From positions 1,723 through 18,823 of the forward strand of contig DXVY01000012.1 of NCBI GenBank assembly GCA_019417145.1: 17,101 nucleotides of DNA, written 5' to 3'. The translations under genes were made by a program, and so were the position numbers. The stretch is from Clostridiales bacterium. Its GTDB lineage: Bacteria > Bacillota > Clostridia > Oscillospirales > Acutalibacteraceae. Below are positions 6,621 through 13,200 of the stretch, in pieces; the first letter of the stretch is position 1; every line of letters begins with the position of its first letter. The notes beneath the pieces were generated by a model. That model worked only from the letters and a program-made list of their open reading frames with translations, did not search any database and was not told the DNA's origin.

Positions 6621-6651
6621 AAGAGGGCGGGAGCAGCGCTTCCGTCCTCTT
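6621..6651. terminator. Bidirectional terminator between the DUF2752 gene and malQ
   Basis: 14-bp stem AAGAGGGCGGGAGC/GCTTCCGTCCTCTT with two G-T pairs and a 3-nt loop. On the minus strand it is followed by TTTTTATATT, a good U tract for malQ; on the plus strand by a weaker TATGTTTG run. It lies between convergent genes. Confidence 0.78.
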
Positions 6652-6711
6652 ATGTTTGTAGGCGCCAACCTTCGCAGGTAAATTCCCGGATCTACGTCCC
6701 GATGACGGGTG

Positions 6712-8175
6712 TTACCCTCGCCCGTATACGCGGTTGATCCGGCGGAAAAATTCCGTATCCACCTGGGCCATAGCATCAGCCGTAAAGCGGAATCTCCAGT
6801 TACCCTCCGCCTGACCGGGAATATTCATACGGGTGTCGGTGCCGAACCCACACAAATCCTGTGCCGGCAAAATGGTTATGGCTGCCGCCGTCTCCCACAG
6901 GGTGGTAATGATACTGTGGATGACCTGGCTGCGGGGGCCGCCCTCCGCCCAATTGCCGTCGGCACAGCGGCAGTATTCCAACAGCCGCAGCTTTTCCTCC
7001 ATGGGAATGGCCCAGAGCCAGCCCAGCATGGTGTCGTTGTCGTGGGTACCGGTGTAGGCGATATGGTTGGGTGTATACTTATAGGGCACGTGGTCGCTGC
7101 CCGGCGAGGTAAAGCCGAACTGTAGCACCTTCATGCCCGGATAGCCGGTCTGCCCCAAAAAGCGCACCAGTCCCTCATCCACCGTGCCCAGGTCCTCGGC
7201 AATAATGGCCGGATCGGGGAAAGCCCTTTCCACCGCCTGAAATAGGGCCATACCCGGACCGTCCTCCCACCTTCCTTCTCGGGCGGTCTTGGCCTCACCC
7301 GGCACGGCCCAATACTGGTAAAAACCCCGGAAATGGTCGATGCGCACCGCATCATATAGGGTCAAGCTCCGGCCGATGCGGTCGATCCACCAGCGGTAAC
7401 CGTCGGCCTTCATTTTCTCCCAGTCGTACAGCGGGTTGCCCCAAAGCTGACCGTCGGCTGAAAAATAATCGGGCGGCACCCCGGCCACCTTGGTGAGCCT
7501 CCCGTCCGGTCCGGTGAGGAAAAGCTCCTGATGGTTGTAGAAATCCGCCGAATCATGAGAGACATAAATGGGCATATCCCCCAGAATGGATACGCCCCGG
7601 TCGTTGGCGTACTTTTTGAGGGAGAGCCACTGCTCCTGCAAAATATATTGGCAGAAGGCATAAAACCGCGCTTCGGCAGGATCGCCCTCCGCCGTCCACG
7701 CATAACAGGGCGCGCCTCCGTTGGCCGTTTTGGCCGCCATATAGGCAATATAGCCCGGCAGCCAGCACTGATTTTCCAGGGTAAACTGCCGCACCCTTTC
7801 CTCGTAATCCCGTACCACCGCCCGCTGATAGGCCGTACGCAGAAGCGCCTCTTTGGTTTTCCTGGCAAAGTCATAGTCCACGCTGTAAGGCGTGCCGGTA
7901 TACACGGCCGCCTCCGCCTCCGCCCGGGTCACAAGTTCCCGCCGCACCAGATCCTCCACATCCGCGTACAGCGGGTTGATGGCAAAGGCGCTGTCGCTGG
8001 AATAGGGAGAATTACCGCTGCCCACCGGACACAAGGGCAGGATCTGCCACCAGCCCATGCCCATCCGGGCCAAAAGCTCCACAAAATCCCGTCCTCCCTT
8101 TCCGAAATCCCCGATACCATAGGGGCCGGTCAGAGAGGATATGTTCAAAATCACGCCAGCGCTGCGTCCCAACAT
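6712..8175 (-). CDS. malQ: 4-alpha-glucanotransferase (amylomaltase, GH77)
   Basis: 487 residues from ATG at 8175, which follows AAAGGAGTTTTGCAT; the frame open further upstream is not coding. It transfers glucan chains between alpha-1,4-glucans, in maltodextrin or glycogen use. GH77 landmarks are present: WWQILPLCPVGSGNSPYSS (42-60), GDMPIYVSHDSADF (199-212), PPDYFSADGQLWGNPLYDW (234-252), RIDHFRG with nucleophile Asp280 (278-284), IAEDLG with acid/base Glu327 (325-330) and GTHDNDT with Asp379 (376-382). The length is that of the short bacterial/plant-type amylomaltase with no extra N-terminal domain. It stands alone, with its own promoter and a terminator; no maltose transporter or phosphorylase is near. 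Confidence 0.96.
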   Translation of the reverse strand: MLGRSAGVILNISSLTGPYGIGDFGKGGRDFVELLARMGMGWWQILPLCPVGSGNSPYSSDSAFAINPLYADVEDLVRRELVTRAEAEAAVYTGTPYSVDYDFARKTKEALLRTAYQRAVVRDYEERVRQFTLENQCWLPGYIAYMAAKTANGGAPCYAWTAEGDPAEARFYAFCQYILQEQWLSLKKYANDRGVSILGDMPIYVSHDSADFYNHQELFLTGPDGRLTKVAGVPPDYFSADGQLWGNPLYDWEKMKADGYRWWIDRIGRSLTLYDAVRIDHFRGFYQYWAVPGEAKTAREGRWEDGPGMALFQAVERAFPDPAIIAEDLGTVDEGLVRFLGQTGYPGMKVLQFGFTSPGSDHVPYKYTPNHIAYTGTHDNDTMLGWLWAIPMEEKLRLLEYCRCADGNWAEGGPRSQVIHSIITTLWETAAAITILPAQDLCGFGTDTRMNIPGQAEGNWRFRFTADAMAQVDTEFFRRINRVYGRG

Positions 8176-8191
8176 ATGCAAAACTCCTTTC

Positions 8192-8206
8192 GGCGGATTA
8201 TCCGCC
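8192..8206. promoter_or_regulatory. Perfect palindrome in the malQ leader
   Basis: GGCGGATTATCCGCC, 7-bp arms around one base, in the 5' untranslated region directly before the malQ ribosome binding site. It is either an operator or a small RNA stem that affects access to the ribosome binding site. No regulator is identified. Confidence 0.45.
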
Positions 8207-8287
8207 TTATAGTTTATGATTGTATAATAATATTTTAGAATTGCCAATCCACCCGCATAAAATGCGTTTGTTTTTATGCATATTGCT

Positions 8288-8316
8288 ATTATATACAGAT
8301 TTGCAATAGAAGTCAA
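8288..8316 (-). promoter_or_regulatory. Sigma-A-like promoter of malQ
   Basis: On the minus strand: TTGACT, 17 bp, TATAAT. Near-perfect consensus, about 110 bp before the malQ start. Its -35 lies only 9 bp past the uppP terminator stem. Confidence 0.8.
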
Positions 8317-8325
8317 TTACAAAAA

Positions 8326-8352
8326 AGCCCGACGGATTTAACCCGTCGGGCT
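8326..8352 (-). terminator. Terminator of uppP
   Basis: 10-bp stem AGCCCGACGG/CCGTCGGGCT with a 7-nt loop and a run of T residues on the minus strand (A run at 8321-8326). It separates uppP from malQ, so the two same-strand genes are independent units. Confidence 0.88.
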
Positions 8353-8373
8353 GCAAAAACAGCTTGGTCTTGA

Positions 8374-9279
8374 TCAGGCGGCCAGCATGCTGGAAACAAT
8401 ACCGTAGGCCAGGACGACGACGCCCAGAACAATGCGATACCAACCGAACACCTTGAAGTCATGCTTTTTAATATAACTCATCAAGAATTTGATGGCCAGA
8501 ATGGACACCAGGAAAGCCACGATCATGCCCACCAGCAGAATGGTGATCTCTGCGCCGGTAAAGTGGAAGCCGAATTTGATCAACTTTAAAAGGCTGGCGC
8601 CAAACATAACCGGAATGGCCAGGAAAAAGGTATATTCCGCCGCCAGCTGCCGGGAAGCGCCCACCAGAATACCGCCCACAATGGTGGCGCCGGAACGGGA
8701 GGTGCCGGGGATGATGGACAGCACCTGGAAAATACCGATGAAAAGGGCGGTCTGAAAGGTCAGCTCGCTGAGTTTGGTGTATTTGGGCTTTCTGCGCTTA
8801 TTGTAATTTTCAATGACAATGAACAGTACGCCGTAAAGAATCAGCATAGCCGCCACCACGGTGGGGGTATTGGCGTGTTCCTCCAGCCAGTCGTTTAAAG
8901 GCAGGCCGATGATGATGGCAGGCAGGCAGGAGATCATAATTTTAACCCAGAGGATGATTTTGTCCAGGTAAACATGCTTATCGGTAAAGCGCTGCAGGGC
9001 GGCCACGGCCTTGTTGTCGCTGATATATTTGAAATTGTTCCGGGCCAGCTTTTTGGTGTGGAAGGGCCAGAGTTTTTTGAAGAACATGACCACCACGGCC
9101 AGTATGGCCCCCAGCTGGATGACCACCAGGAACATATTCCAGAATTCATCCGAAACATCCAGCTTCAAAAAATCATCGGCTAGGATCATATGGCCGGTGC
9201 TGCTGATGGGCAGCCATTCGGTAATGCCCTCAATGATCCCCAGCACAATGGTTTTAATAATGTTTATAAAAAAATCCAT
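8374..9279 (-). CDS. uppP: Undecaprenyl-diphosphatase UppP (BacA)
   Basis: 301 residues; ATG at 9279 follows GGGGAGTGGCTT. UppP removes a phosphate from undecaprenyl diphosphate outside the membrane, recycling the lipid carrier of cell-wall synthesis and giving some bacitracin tolerance. The two active-site motifs are present: EGITEWLPISSTGH (17-30) and PGTSRSGATI (191-200). Several membrane segments follow, with an N-terminal re-entrant region. A lysine- and arginine-rich loop at about 68-105 is on the long side for the family. Single gene with its own terminator. Confidence 0.96.
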   Translation of the reverse strand: MDFFINIIKTIVLGIIEGITEWLPISSTGHMILADDFLKLDVSDEFWNMFLVVIQLGAILAVVVMFFKKLWPFHTKKLARNNFKYISDNKAVAALQRFTDKHVYLDKIILWVKIMISCLPAIIIGLPLNDWLEEHANTPTVVAAMLILYGVLFIVIENYNKRRKPKYTKLSELTFQTALFIGIFQVLSIIPGTSRSGATIVGGILVGASRQLAAEYTFFLAIPVMFGASLLKLIKFGFHFTGAEITILLVGMIVAFLVSILAIKFLMSYIKKHDFKVFGWYRIVLGVVVLAYGIVSSMLAA

Positions 9280-9383
9280 AAGCCACTCCCCTTTTTCCGG
9301 CCAAAGCGGTCCTTTCGCGCCTTGTCCCTATCATCCATATGCCCTTGGCCGGGATTTCATGCGTGCGGCAGCATGTGGTAAAT

Positions 9384-9392
9384 AGTATACCA
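9384..9392 (-). promoter_or_regulatory. Extended -10 promoter element of uppP
   Basis: On the minus strand TGGTATACT, an extended -10, about 105 bp upstream of the uppP start. No clear -35 is seen. The same TGGTATACT occurs in the degV promoter. Confidence 0.4.
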
Positions 9393-9504
9393 TATTTTGT
9401 CCGCAGATGCCACCCGTCTTTACAACTTTAAGAATTTATGCGGCCGAGCCTGTGACCGTATTATGCCGAAATTGTAAAAACTTTTCCTGCTTTTCTTCCG
9501 CCTA

Positions 9505-9533
9505 TTGCTATTTGAGGGGAGTACAGGTAAAAT
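9505..9533 (+). promoter_or_regulatory. Sigma-A-like promoter of fucO
   Basis: TTGCTA, 17 bp, TAAAAT, about 52 bp before the ATG at 9585. The region 9280-9584 otherwise holds only this and the uppP promoter; I see no gene or clear operator there. Confidence 0.55.
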
Positions 9534-9584
9534 AAGGATAAGCCCACAAGGGGCCAAACCAAACGATAAAGGAGCGGTTGTAAA

Positions 9585-10736
9585 ATGGCGAATCGTTTTA
9601 TTCTCAACGAAACATCCTATCACGGCAAGGGCGCGATCCAGGAAATCGTCACCGAGGTCAAGGCCCGGGGTCTTAAAAAGGCGCTGATCGTCACCGACGC
9701 GGACCTTGTCCGCTTCCAGGTCGTTAAAAAGGTCACCGATCTGCTGGACGCAGCCGGCCTCCCCTATGAAATTTATGACGGCGTAAAGGCCAATCCCTCC
9801 GTGGCGGTGGTCAAGGCCGGCGTGGAAGCCTTTAAGGCTGCCGCCGCCGATTATATGATCGCCATCGGCGGCGGTTCTCCCCAGGATACCGCCAAGGGCA
9901 TCGGCATCATCATCAACAACCCGGAGTTTTCCGATGTGGTCTCCCTGGAGGGCGTGGCCCCCACAAAGAATAAAAGCGTTCCGGTCATCGCCGTGGCCAC
10001 TACCGCCGGCACGGCAGCCGAGGCCACCATTAATTATGTAATCACCGACGAGGAAAAACGCCGCAAGTTCGTCTGTGTGGATCCCCACGACATTCCCGTG
10101 GTCGCCATTGTGGATCCCGATATGATGAGCAGCATGCCCGCCGGCCTGACCGCCGCTACCGGAATGGATGCCCTGACCCACGCCATCGAGGGCTATACCA
10201 CCCTGGCCGCCTGGGAGCTGGCCGATACGCTGAACCTGAAGGCCATTGAGCTGATTGCCCGCTCCCTGCGGGGGGCCGTGCAGAACGATCCCCAGGGCCG
10301 CGCCGACATGGCCTTGGGCCAATACGTCACCGGCATGGCCTTTTCCAACGTGGGGTTGGGCGTGGTGCACGGCATGGCGCATCCCTTGAGCGCTTTCTAT
10401 GATACCCCCCACGGCGTGGCCAACGCCGTACTGCTGCCCTATGTGATGGAATTCAACCAGGCGTATACCGGTGAAAAATTCCGGGAAATCGCCCGGGCTA
10501 TGGGCGTGGAAGGCGTGGATCAGATGAGCCAAGACGAGTACCGGAAAGCCGCCATCGAGGCCGTCCGCCAGCTTTCCAAGGACGTGAACATTCCACAGAC
10601 CTTGAAGGAAATCGGCGTCAAGGAAGAGGATCTGTCCGCGCTGGCCGACGCGGCCATGGCCGACGTCTGCACCGGCGGCAATCCTCGGCCCTGCACCAAG
10701 GAGCTGGTGCTGGAAGTTTATAAAACCGCTTTTTAA
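9585..10736 (+). CDS. fucO: Lactaldehyde/1,2-propanediol oxidoreductase (iron-dependent alcohol dehydrogenase)
   Basis: 383 residues, the same length as E. coli FucO; the start is set by AAAGGAGCGGTTGTAAA. From memory it matches E. coli FucO closely along its whole length, including MANR-ILNET at the N-terminus, ITDEEKRRKFVCVDPHDIP and CTGGNPR near the end. The dinucleotide-binding GGGSPQD is at 95-101. The iron ligands correspond to Asp195, His199, His262 and His276. It reduces L-lactaldehyde to 1,2-propanediol with NADH, regenerating NAD+ in anaerobic fucose or rhamnose use. No other fucose gene is in the window, so the true substrate in this organism is less certain than the family. Confidence 0.93.
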   Translation: MANRFILNETSYHGKGAIQEIVTEVKARGLKKALIVTDADLVRFQVVKKVTDLLDAAGLPYEIYDGVKANPSVAVVKAGVEAFKAAAADYMIAIGGGSPQDTAKGIGIIINNPEFSDVVSLEGVAPTKNKSVPVIAVATTAGTAAEATINYVITDEEKRRKFVCVDPHDIPVVAIVDPDMMSSMPAGLTAATGMDALTHAIEGYTTLAAWELADTLNLKAIELIARSLRGAVQNDPQGRADMALGQYVTGMAFSNVGLGVVHGMAHPLSAFYDTPHGVANAVLLPYVMEFNQAYTGEKFREIARAMGVEGVDQMSQDEYRKAAIEAVRQLSKDVNIPQTLKEIGVKEEDLSALADAAMADVCTGGNPRPCTKELVLEVYKTAF

Positions 10737-10757
10737 GTAAACGCGCAATCGCAGCAA

Positions 10758-10784
10758 AGCGCCCCGTCCGTTGGACGGGGCGCT
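10758..10784. terminator. Bidirectional terminator between fucO and the small gene
   Basis: 12-bp GC-rich stem AGCGCCCCGTCC/GGACGGGGCGCT with a 3-nt loop and a TTT run on the plus strand. It lies between convergent genes and could also end the minus-strand transcript. Confidence 0.85.
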
Positions 10785-10820
10785 TTTGCGTAATTATGAA
10801 AATAAGGGGAAAAAGAGTCT

Positions 10821-10991
10821 TTACTTTTGCAGCAGACCTTCCGCCGTTCGACGCAGCTCCTCCAGGTTGGTAATCTGGCCGGCGGCCGACTGACGAATGG
10901 TTTCCTGCACATGGGCCGGCAGAGAATCAAAATATTGCTTCATCTCCGGATTGGTGTTAAAAAGATCCTTGGTTACGGCGTAATCTGCCAT
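10821..10991 (-). CDS. Small hypothetical protein, 56 residues
   Basis: ATG at 10991 follows GTGAGGTGATGGACG, a good ribosome binding site; the stop TAA is at 10821-10823. The protein (MADYAVTKDLFNTNPEMKQY, then FDSLPAHVQETIRQSAAG, ending RRTAEGLLQK) is acidic-amphipathic and probably all helical, with no signal peptide or cysteine. Codon use and ribosome binding site look genuine. I recall similar short clostridial proteins (NPEM..YF.SLP..VQE.I.QS) of unknown function. It is likely the last gene of a minus-strand group after the 111-aa hypothetical (60-bp gap). Confidence 0.78.
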   Translation of the reverse strand: MADYAVTKDLFNTNPEMKQYFDSLPAHVQETIRQSAAGQITNLEELRRTAEGLLQK

Positions 10992-11051
10992 CGTCCATCA
11001 CCTCACAAATATTGTGCGCATGAAACGGACAGATATAACTGGAAATTTTCA

Positions 11052-11387
11052 CTAAACCTTCACGGCGATCCGGCTGCGTAGGGCGCGCAAAAAGACGTTT
11101 ACATCCCCTATGGGCACGCTCCTACCGCTGTCCGCCAATTCCATGATGTCGTCATAGTCAAACCATACCGCCTGGCCGCGGTCGATTAGGCGCCGATTGG
11201 GCTCGGGCCATCCATAATCATTTTTCTCATTGCGGGGCAGGCTTCCGGTATCTCCCGATTGGGCGAAGGCGAGCAGATCCAACGCCAAGCGCTCCATATC
11301 GTCATAACCGTGCCAATAATCTGCCCCAAACCGGGCCAGCGCGCCGCCTTCCCTGTCGAACATCAAACATATCAACGGCTTTTGCAC
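11052..11387 (-). CDS. Hypothetical protein, 111 residues
   Basis: GTG at 11387 is preceded by AAGGGGGAGTGGTT and is preferred to the ATG at 11459, which has no ribosome binding site and adds low-complexity residues. The product begins MQKPLICLMFDREGGALARF and has an acidic middle (GYDDMERLALDLLAF, WFDYDDIMELADSG) and a basic end (FLRALRSRIAVKV). No signal peptide or membrane segment is present. I do not recognise the family. Its neighbours are an XRE regulator upstream (83-bp gap) and the 56-aa gene downstream, all on the minus strand. Confidence 0.6.
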   Translation of the reverse strand: MQKPLICLMFDREGGALARFGADYWHGYDDMERLALDLLAFAQSGDTGSLPRNEKNDYGWPEPNRRLIDRGQAVWFDYDDIMELADSGRSVPIGDVNVFLRALRSRIAVKV

Positions 11388-11470
11388 AACCACTCCCCCT
11401 TGACAGCGCTCATCTGCCGCCTGCGGAAAATAAGCGAAAAGAATAGAGCGGCCGGACAACCGTCGCTGTA

Positions 11471-11779
11471 TTAATCTGTTTTCTTTTTATTCCTGCGGAT
11501 ATCGTCCACGATATACTGCACATGCAGCAGTTCCTCCCTGGACAGGTCAGAAACCTGAATATACATCTCCTTGGAAGGCGCCGTGTCGTCCAGGCCCAGC
11601 AGATAATCGATGGAAACGCGGAAGAACCGCGCCAGCTTGGTCATCATTTCCACACTGGGCATAATGTTGTCGTTCTCCCAGTTGCAGACGCTCTGTTTGG
11701 TAACGCCTACATTACGGGCCAAATACTCCTGACTCAAATCGCGGGAACGGCGAAGCGCCTTCAATCTTTCTCCAAACAT
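11471..11779 (-). CDS. XRE family helix-turn-helix regulator
   Basis: 102 residues from ATG at 11779, with AAGGAG 10 nt upstream (a TTG directly before the ATG is also possible). An XRE/Cro domain covers about 3-60: FGERLKALRRSRDLSQEYLA, then VGVTKQSVCNWENDNIMPS and LARFFRVSIDYLLGLDD. The C-terminal 35 residues are acidic, then lysine-rich (RRNKKKTD), and probably form a dimer or ligand helix. A cytoplasmic DNA-binding repressor is likely; its targets are unknown. It may control its own small gene group. Confidence 0.92.
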   Translation of the reverse strand: MFGERLKALRRSRDLSQEYLARNVGVTKQSVCNWENDNIMPSVEMMTKLARFFRVSIDYLLGLDDTAPSKEMYIQVSDLSREELLHVQYIVDDIRRNKKKTD

Positions 11780-11900
11780 CAATCCACAACTCCTTCCTAA
11801 TACTATTACTATAATACACAAGCGGTCTTATACTGAAATACGCACAGGTATTGCCTACTTTATGTTTCCCGGAGGAATTTCCCATCCGTCAAGACGTCGG

Positions 11901-12779
11901 CTATCGCTTCAAAAGCTTCCGATATTCGTTTGGCCTGGCGCCGGTCACGGTTTTAAACACGCGGTTGAAGGTTTTAAGGCTGCGAAATCCCACCTTGAAA
12001 GCGATAACCGAGATCAGCTCGTCCGAATTGTTGAGCAGCGCAATGGCTTGGCTGACCCGATATTCGTTGAGATAGGTATGAAAAGAGACGCTGGAATATC
12101 GTTTCCAATACTTGATGAAATGGTTAGGGGTTATATTCAGGAGAGCCGCCGCATCCTCCGGGTGCAGATCCTCCATGTACCGGTCCCGCACCAGGTTGAA
12201 AACCTTCTCCAGATTACTAAGCGCCTTCTTGTTTTGCAAAAGCTTGGCCTTTTCCGCCTGGACCTTGCTTTCCGGTATGCGGTACCAGCAAATTTCAATC
12301 AACCGGTATAAAAGAGCCTGTACCTGCATCTTATATCCGATTTCCGGCCGCCCGTGGTTCCGTATATCATAAAGGCGTCCGAGGATGGCCGCAACGTCCT
12401 GCCGTACATTTTCAGGCCAGTTCAAACTAACCCTTTCCAGGGTTTCCAACTTCTCCCGTATCAGCCGGATCTCGTCGTTGGTGAAATACTGCGTTTTTAA
12501 TATGTCCAGTTCAAATTGGATGACAATCCGGTGATGATCGGACGCCACAATTCCATGGATATCCCCCGGCGCAGCCATCATTATATCGCCGGCTTGCAGC
12601 CGATAGGTCTCGTTGTTGATATACGCATGCATGCTGTTATCCTGCAAATAGACAAACTCTATTTCGGTATGCCAGTGATTGGCGGCTGCCAAACTATAAT
12701 TCTGAAAGGCACGAAAAGGAAAAATACGCCCGGTTTCATACAGTTGTACCTCCGAGCTGATCTTTTTCAATTCCTTCAC
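11901..12779 (-). CDS. AraC family transcriptional regulator
   Basis: 292 residues from GTG at 12779; only a weak GGTGGG precedes it, so the start is the least certain part. An N-terminal cupin-like sensor is seen (HWHTEIEFVYL at 35-45, LQAGDIMMAAPGDIHGI at 61-77), as in sugar-responsive AraC proteins. The C-terminal domain has two helix-turn-helix units: LHPEDAAALLNITPNHFIKY (205-224) and LISVIAFKVGFRSLKTFNRV (255-274). It diverges from the GH31 gene across a 420-bp gap, the usual arrangement of an activator and its target, so it probably senses a product of that enzyme and activates it. A strong sigma-A promoter precedes it. Confidence 0.94.
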   Translation of the reverse strand: MKELKKISSEVQLYETGRIFPFRAFQNYSLAAANHWHTEIEFVYLQDNSMHAYINNETYRLQAGDIMMAAPGDIHGIVASDHHRIVIQFELDILKTQYFTNDEIRLIREKLETLERVSLNWPENVRQDVAAILGRLYDIRNHGRPEIGYKMQVQALLYRLIEICWYRIPESKVQAEKAKLLQNKKALSNLEKVFNLVRDRYMEDLHPEDAAALLNITPNHFIKYWKRYSSVSFHTYLNEYRVSQAIALLNNSDELISVIAFKVGFRSLKTFNRVFKTVTGARPNEYRKLLKR

Positions 12780-12815
12780 CTGCCCACCCGCGCATTACCC
12801 ATCTCCAGCATGTTT

Positions 12816-12844
12816 ATTATAAAAGAAGTCTTTAACTTTTTCAA
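12816..12844 (-). promoter_or_regulatory. Sigma-A-like promoter of the AraC gene
   Basis: On the minus strand: TTGAAA, 17 bp, TATAAT, with the -10 ending 36 bp before the GTG start. Good consensus. Confidence 0.75.
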
Positions 12845-13061
12845 GCAATAACAGCAATATTTATGCGTATAGTTATAAAATTTATTGATTTGTAAGGGCG
12901 CTGGCCTGCGGCGCCTCTATTCCATGGGCCGGCGTTGCGCTTTTCGGGGCAAACGGAGGGCCGACCTGGATTATAATTGTCTATAACTGGTCTGTAATGT
13001 GAAGCGCATATCTCCAACCCTCTCTGTACTGCTGCATATGATAGATTGTCATCCATCGTAA

Positions 13062-13120
13062 TTTTTGACTAGTATTGGATTGCGACCGCCGTAGTCTTTT
13101 TGACCGATAGGATGTATACT
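13062..13120 (+). promoter_or_regulatory. Candidate activator sites and weak promoter of the GH31 gene
   Basis: Two direct copies of TTTTTGAC lie at 13062-13069 and 13097-13104, 35 bp apart. A GGAT follows each within a few bases. A TATACT (-10) at 13115-13120 is 81 bp before the ATG at 13201. The -35 position at 17 bp spacing is TAGTCT, a poor match overlapped by the second repeat, as in activator-dependent promoters. The rest of 12845-13200 holds a perfect 10-bp palindrome ATATGCATAT (13130-13139) and no gene that I can support. Confidence 0.35.
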
Positions 13121-13200
13121 GTAACCACAATATGCATATGCGGCTGCAAAAATCTCGGCTGTAATGCCGGCGGCACGCGAATTGGGAAGGAGAAAGCGCA

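Noticed and set aside
9420..10757. Minus-strand open frame of 445 codons opposite fucO
   Set aside because: Histidine- and glycine-rich shadow of fucO with no start signal; the plus strand is a full-length FucO match.
12841..13056. Minus-strand open frame of 71 codons upstream of the AraC gene
   Set aside because: No ribosome binding site, mixed composition and overlap with the AraC promoter; likely chance.
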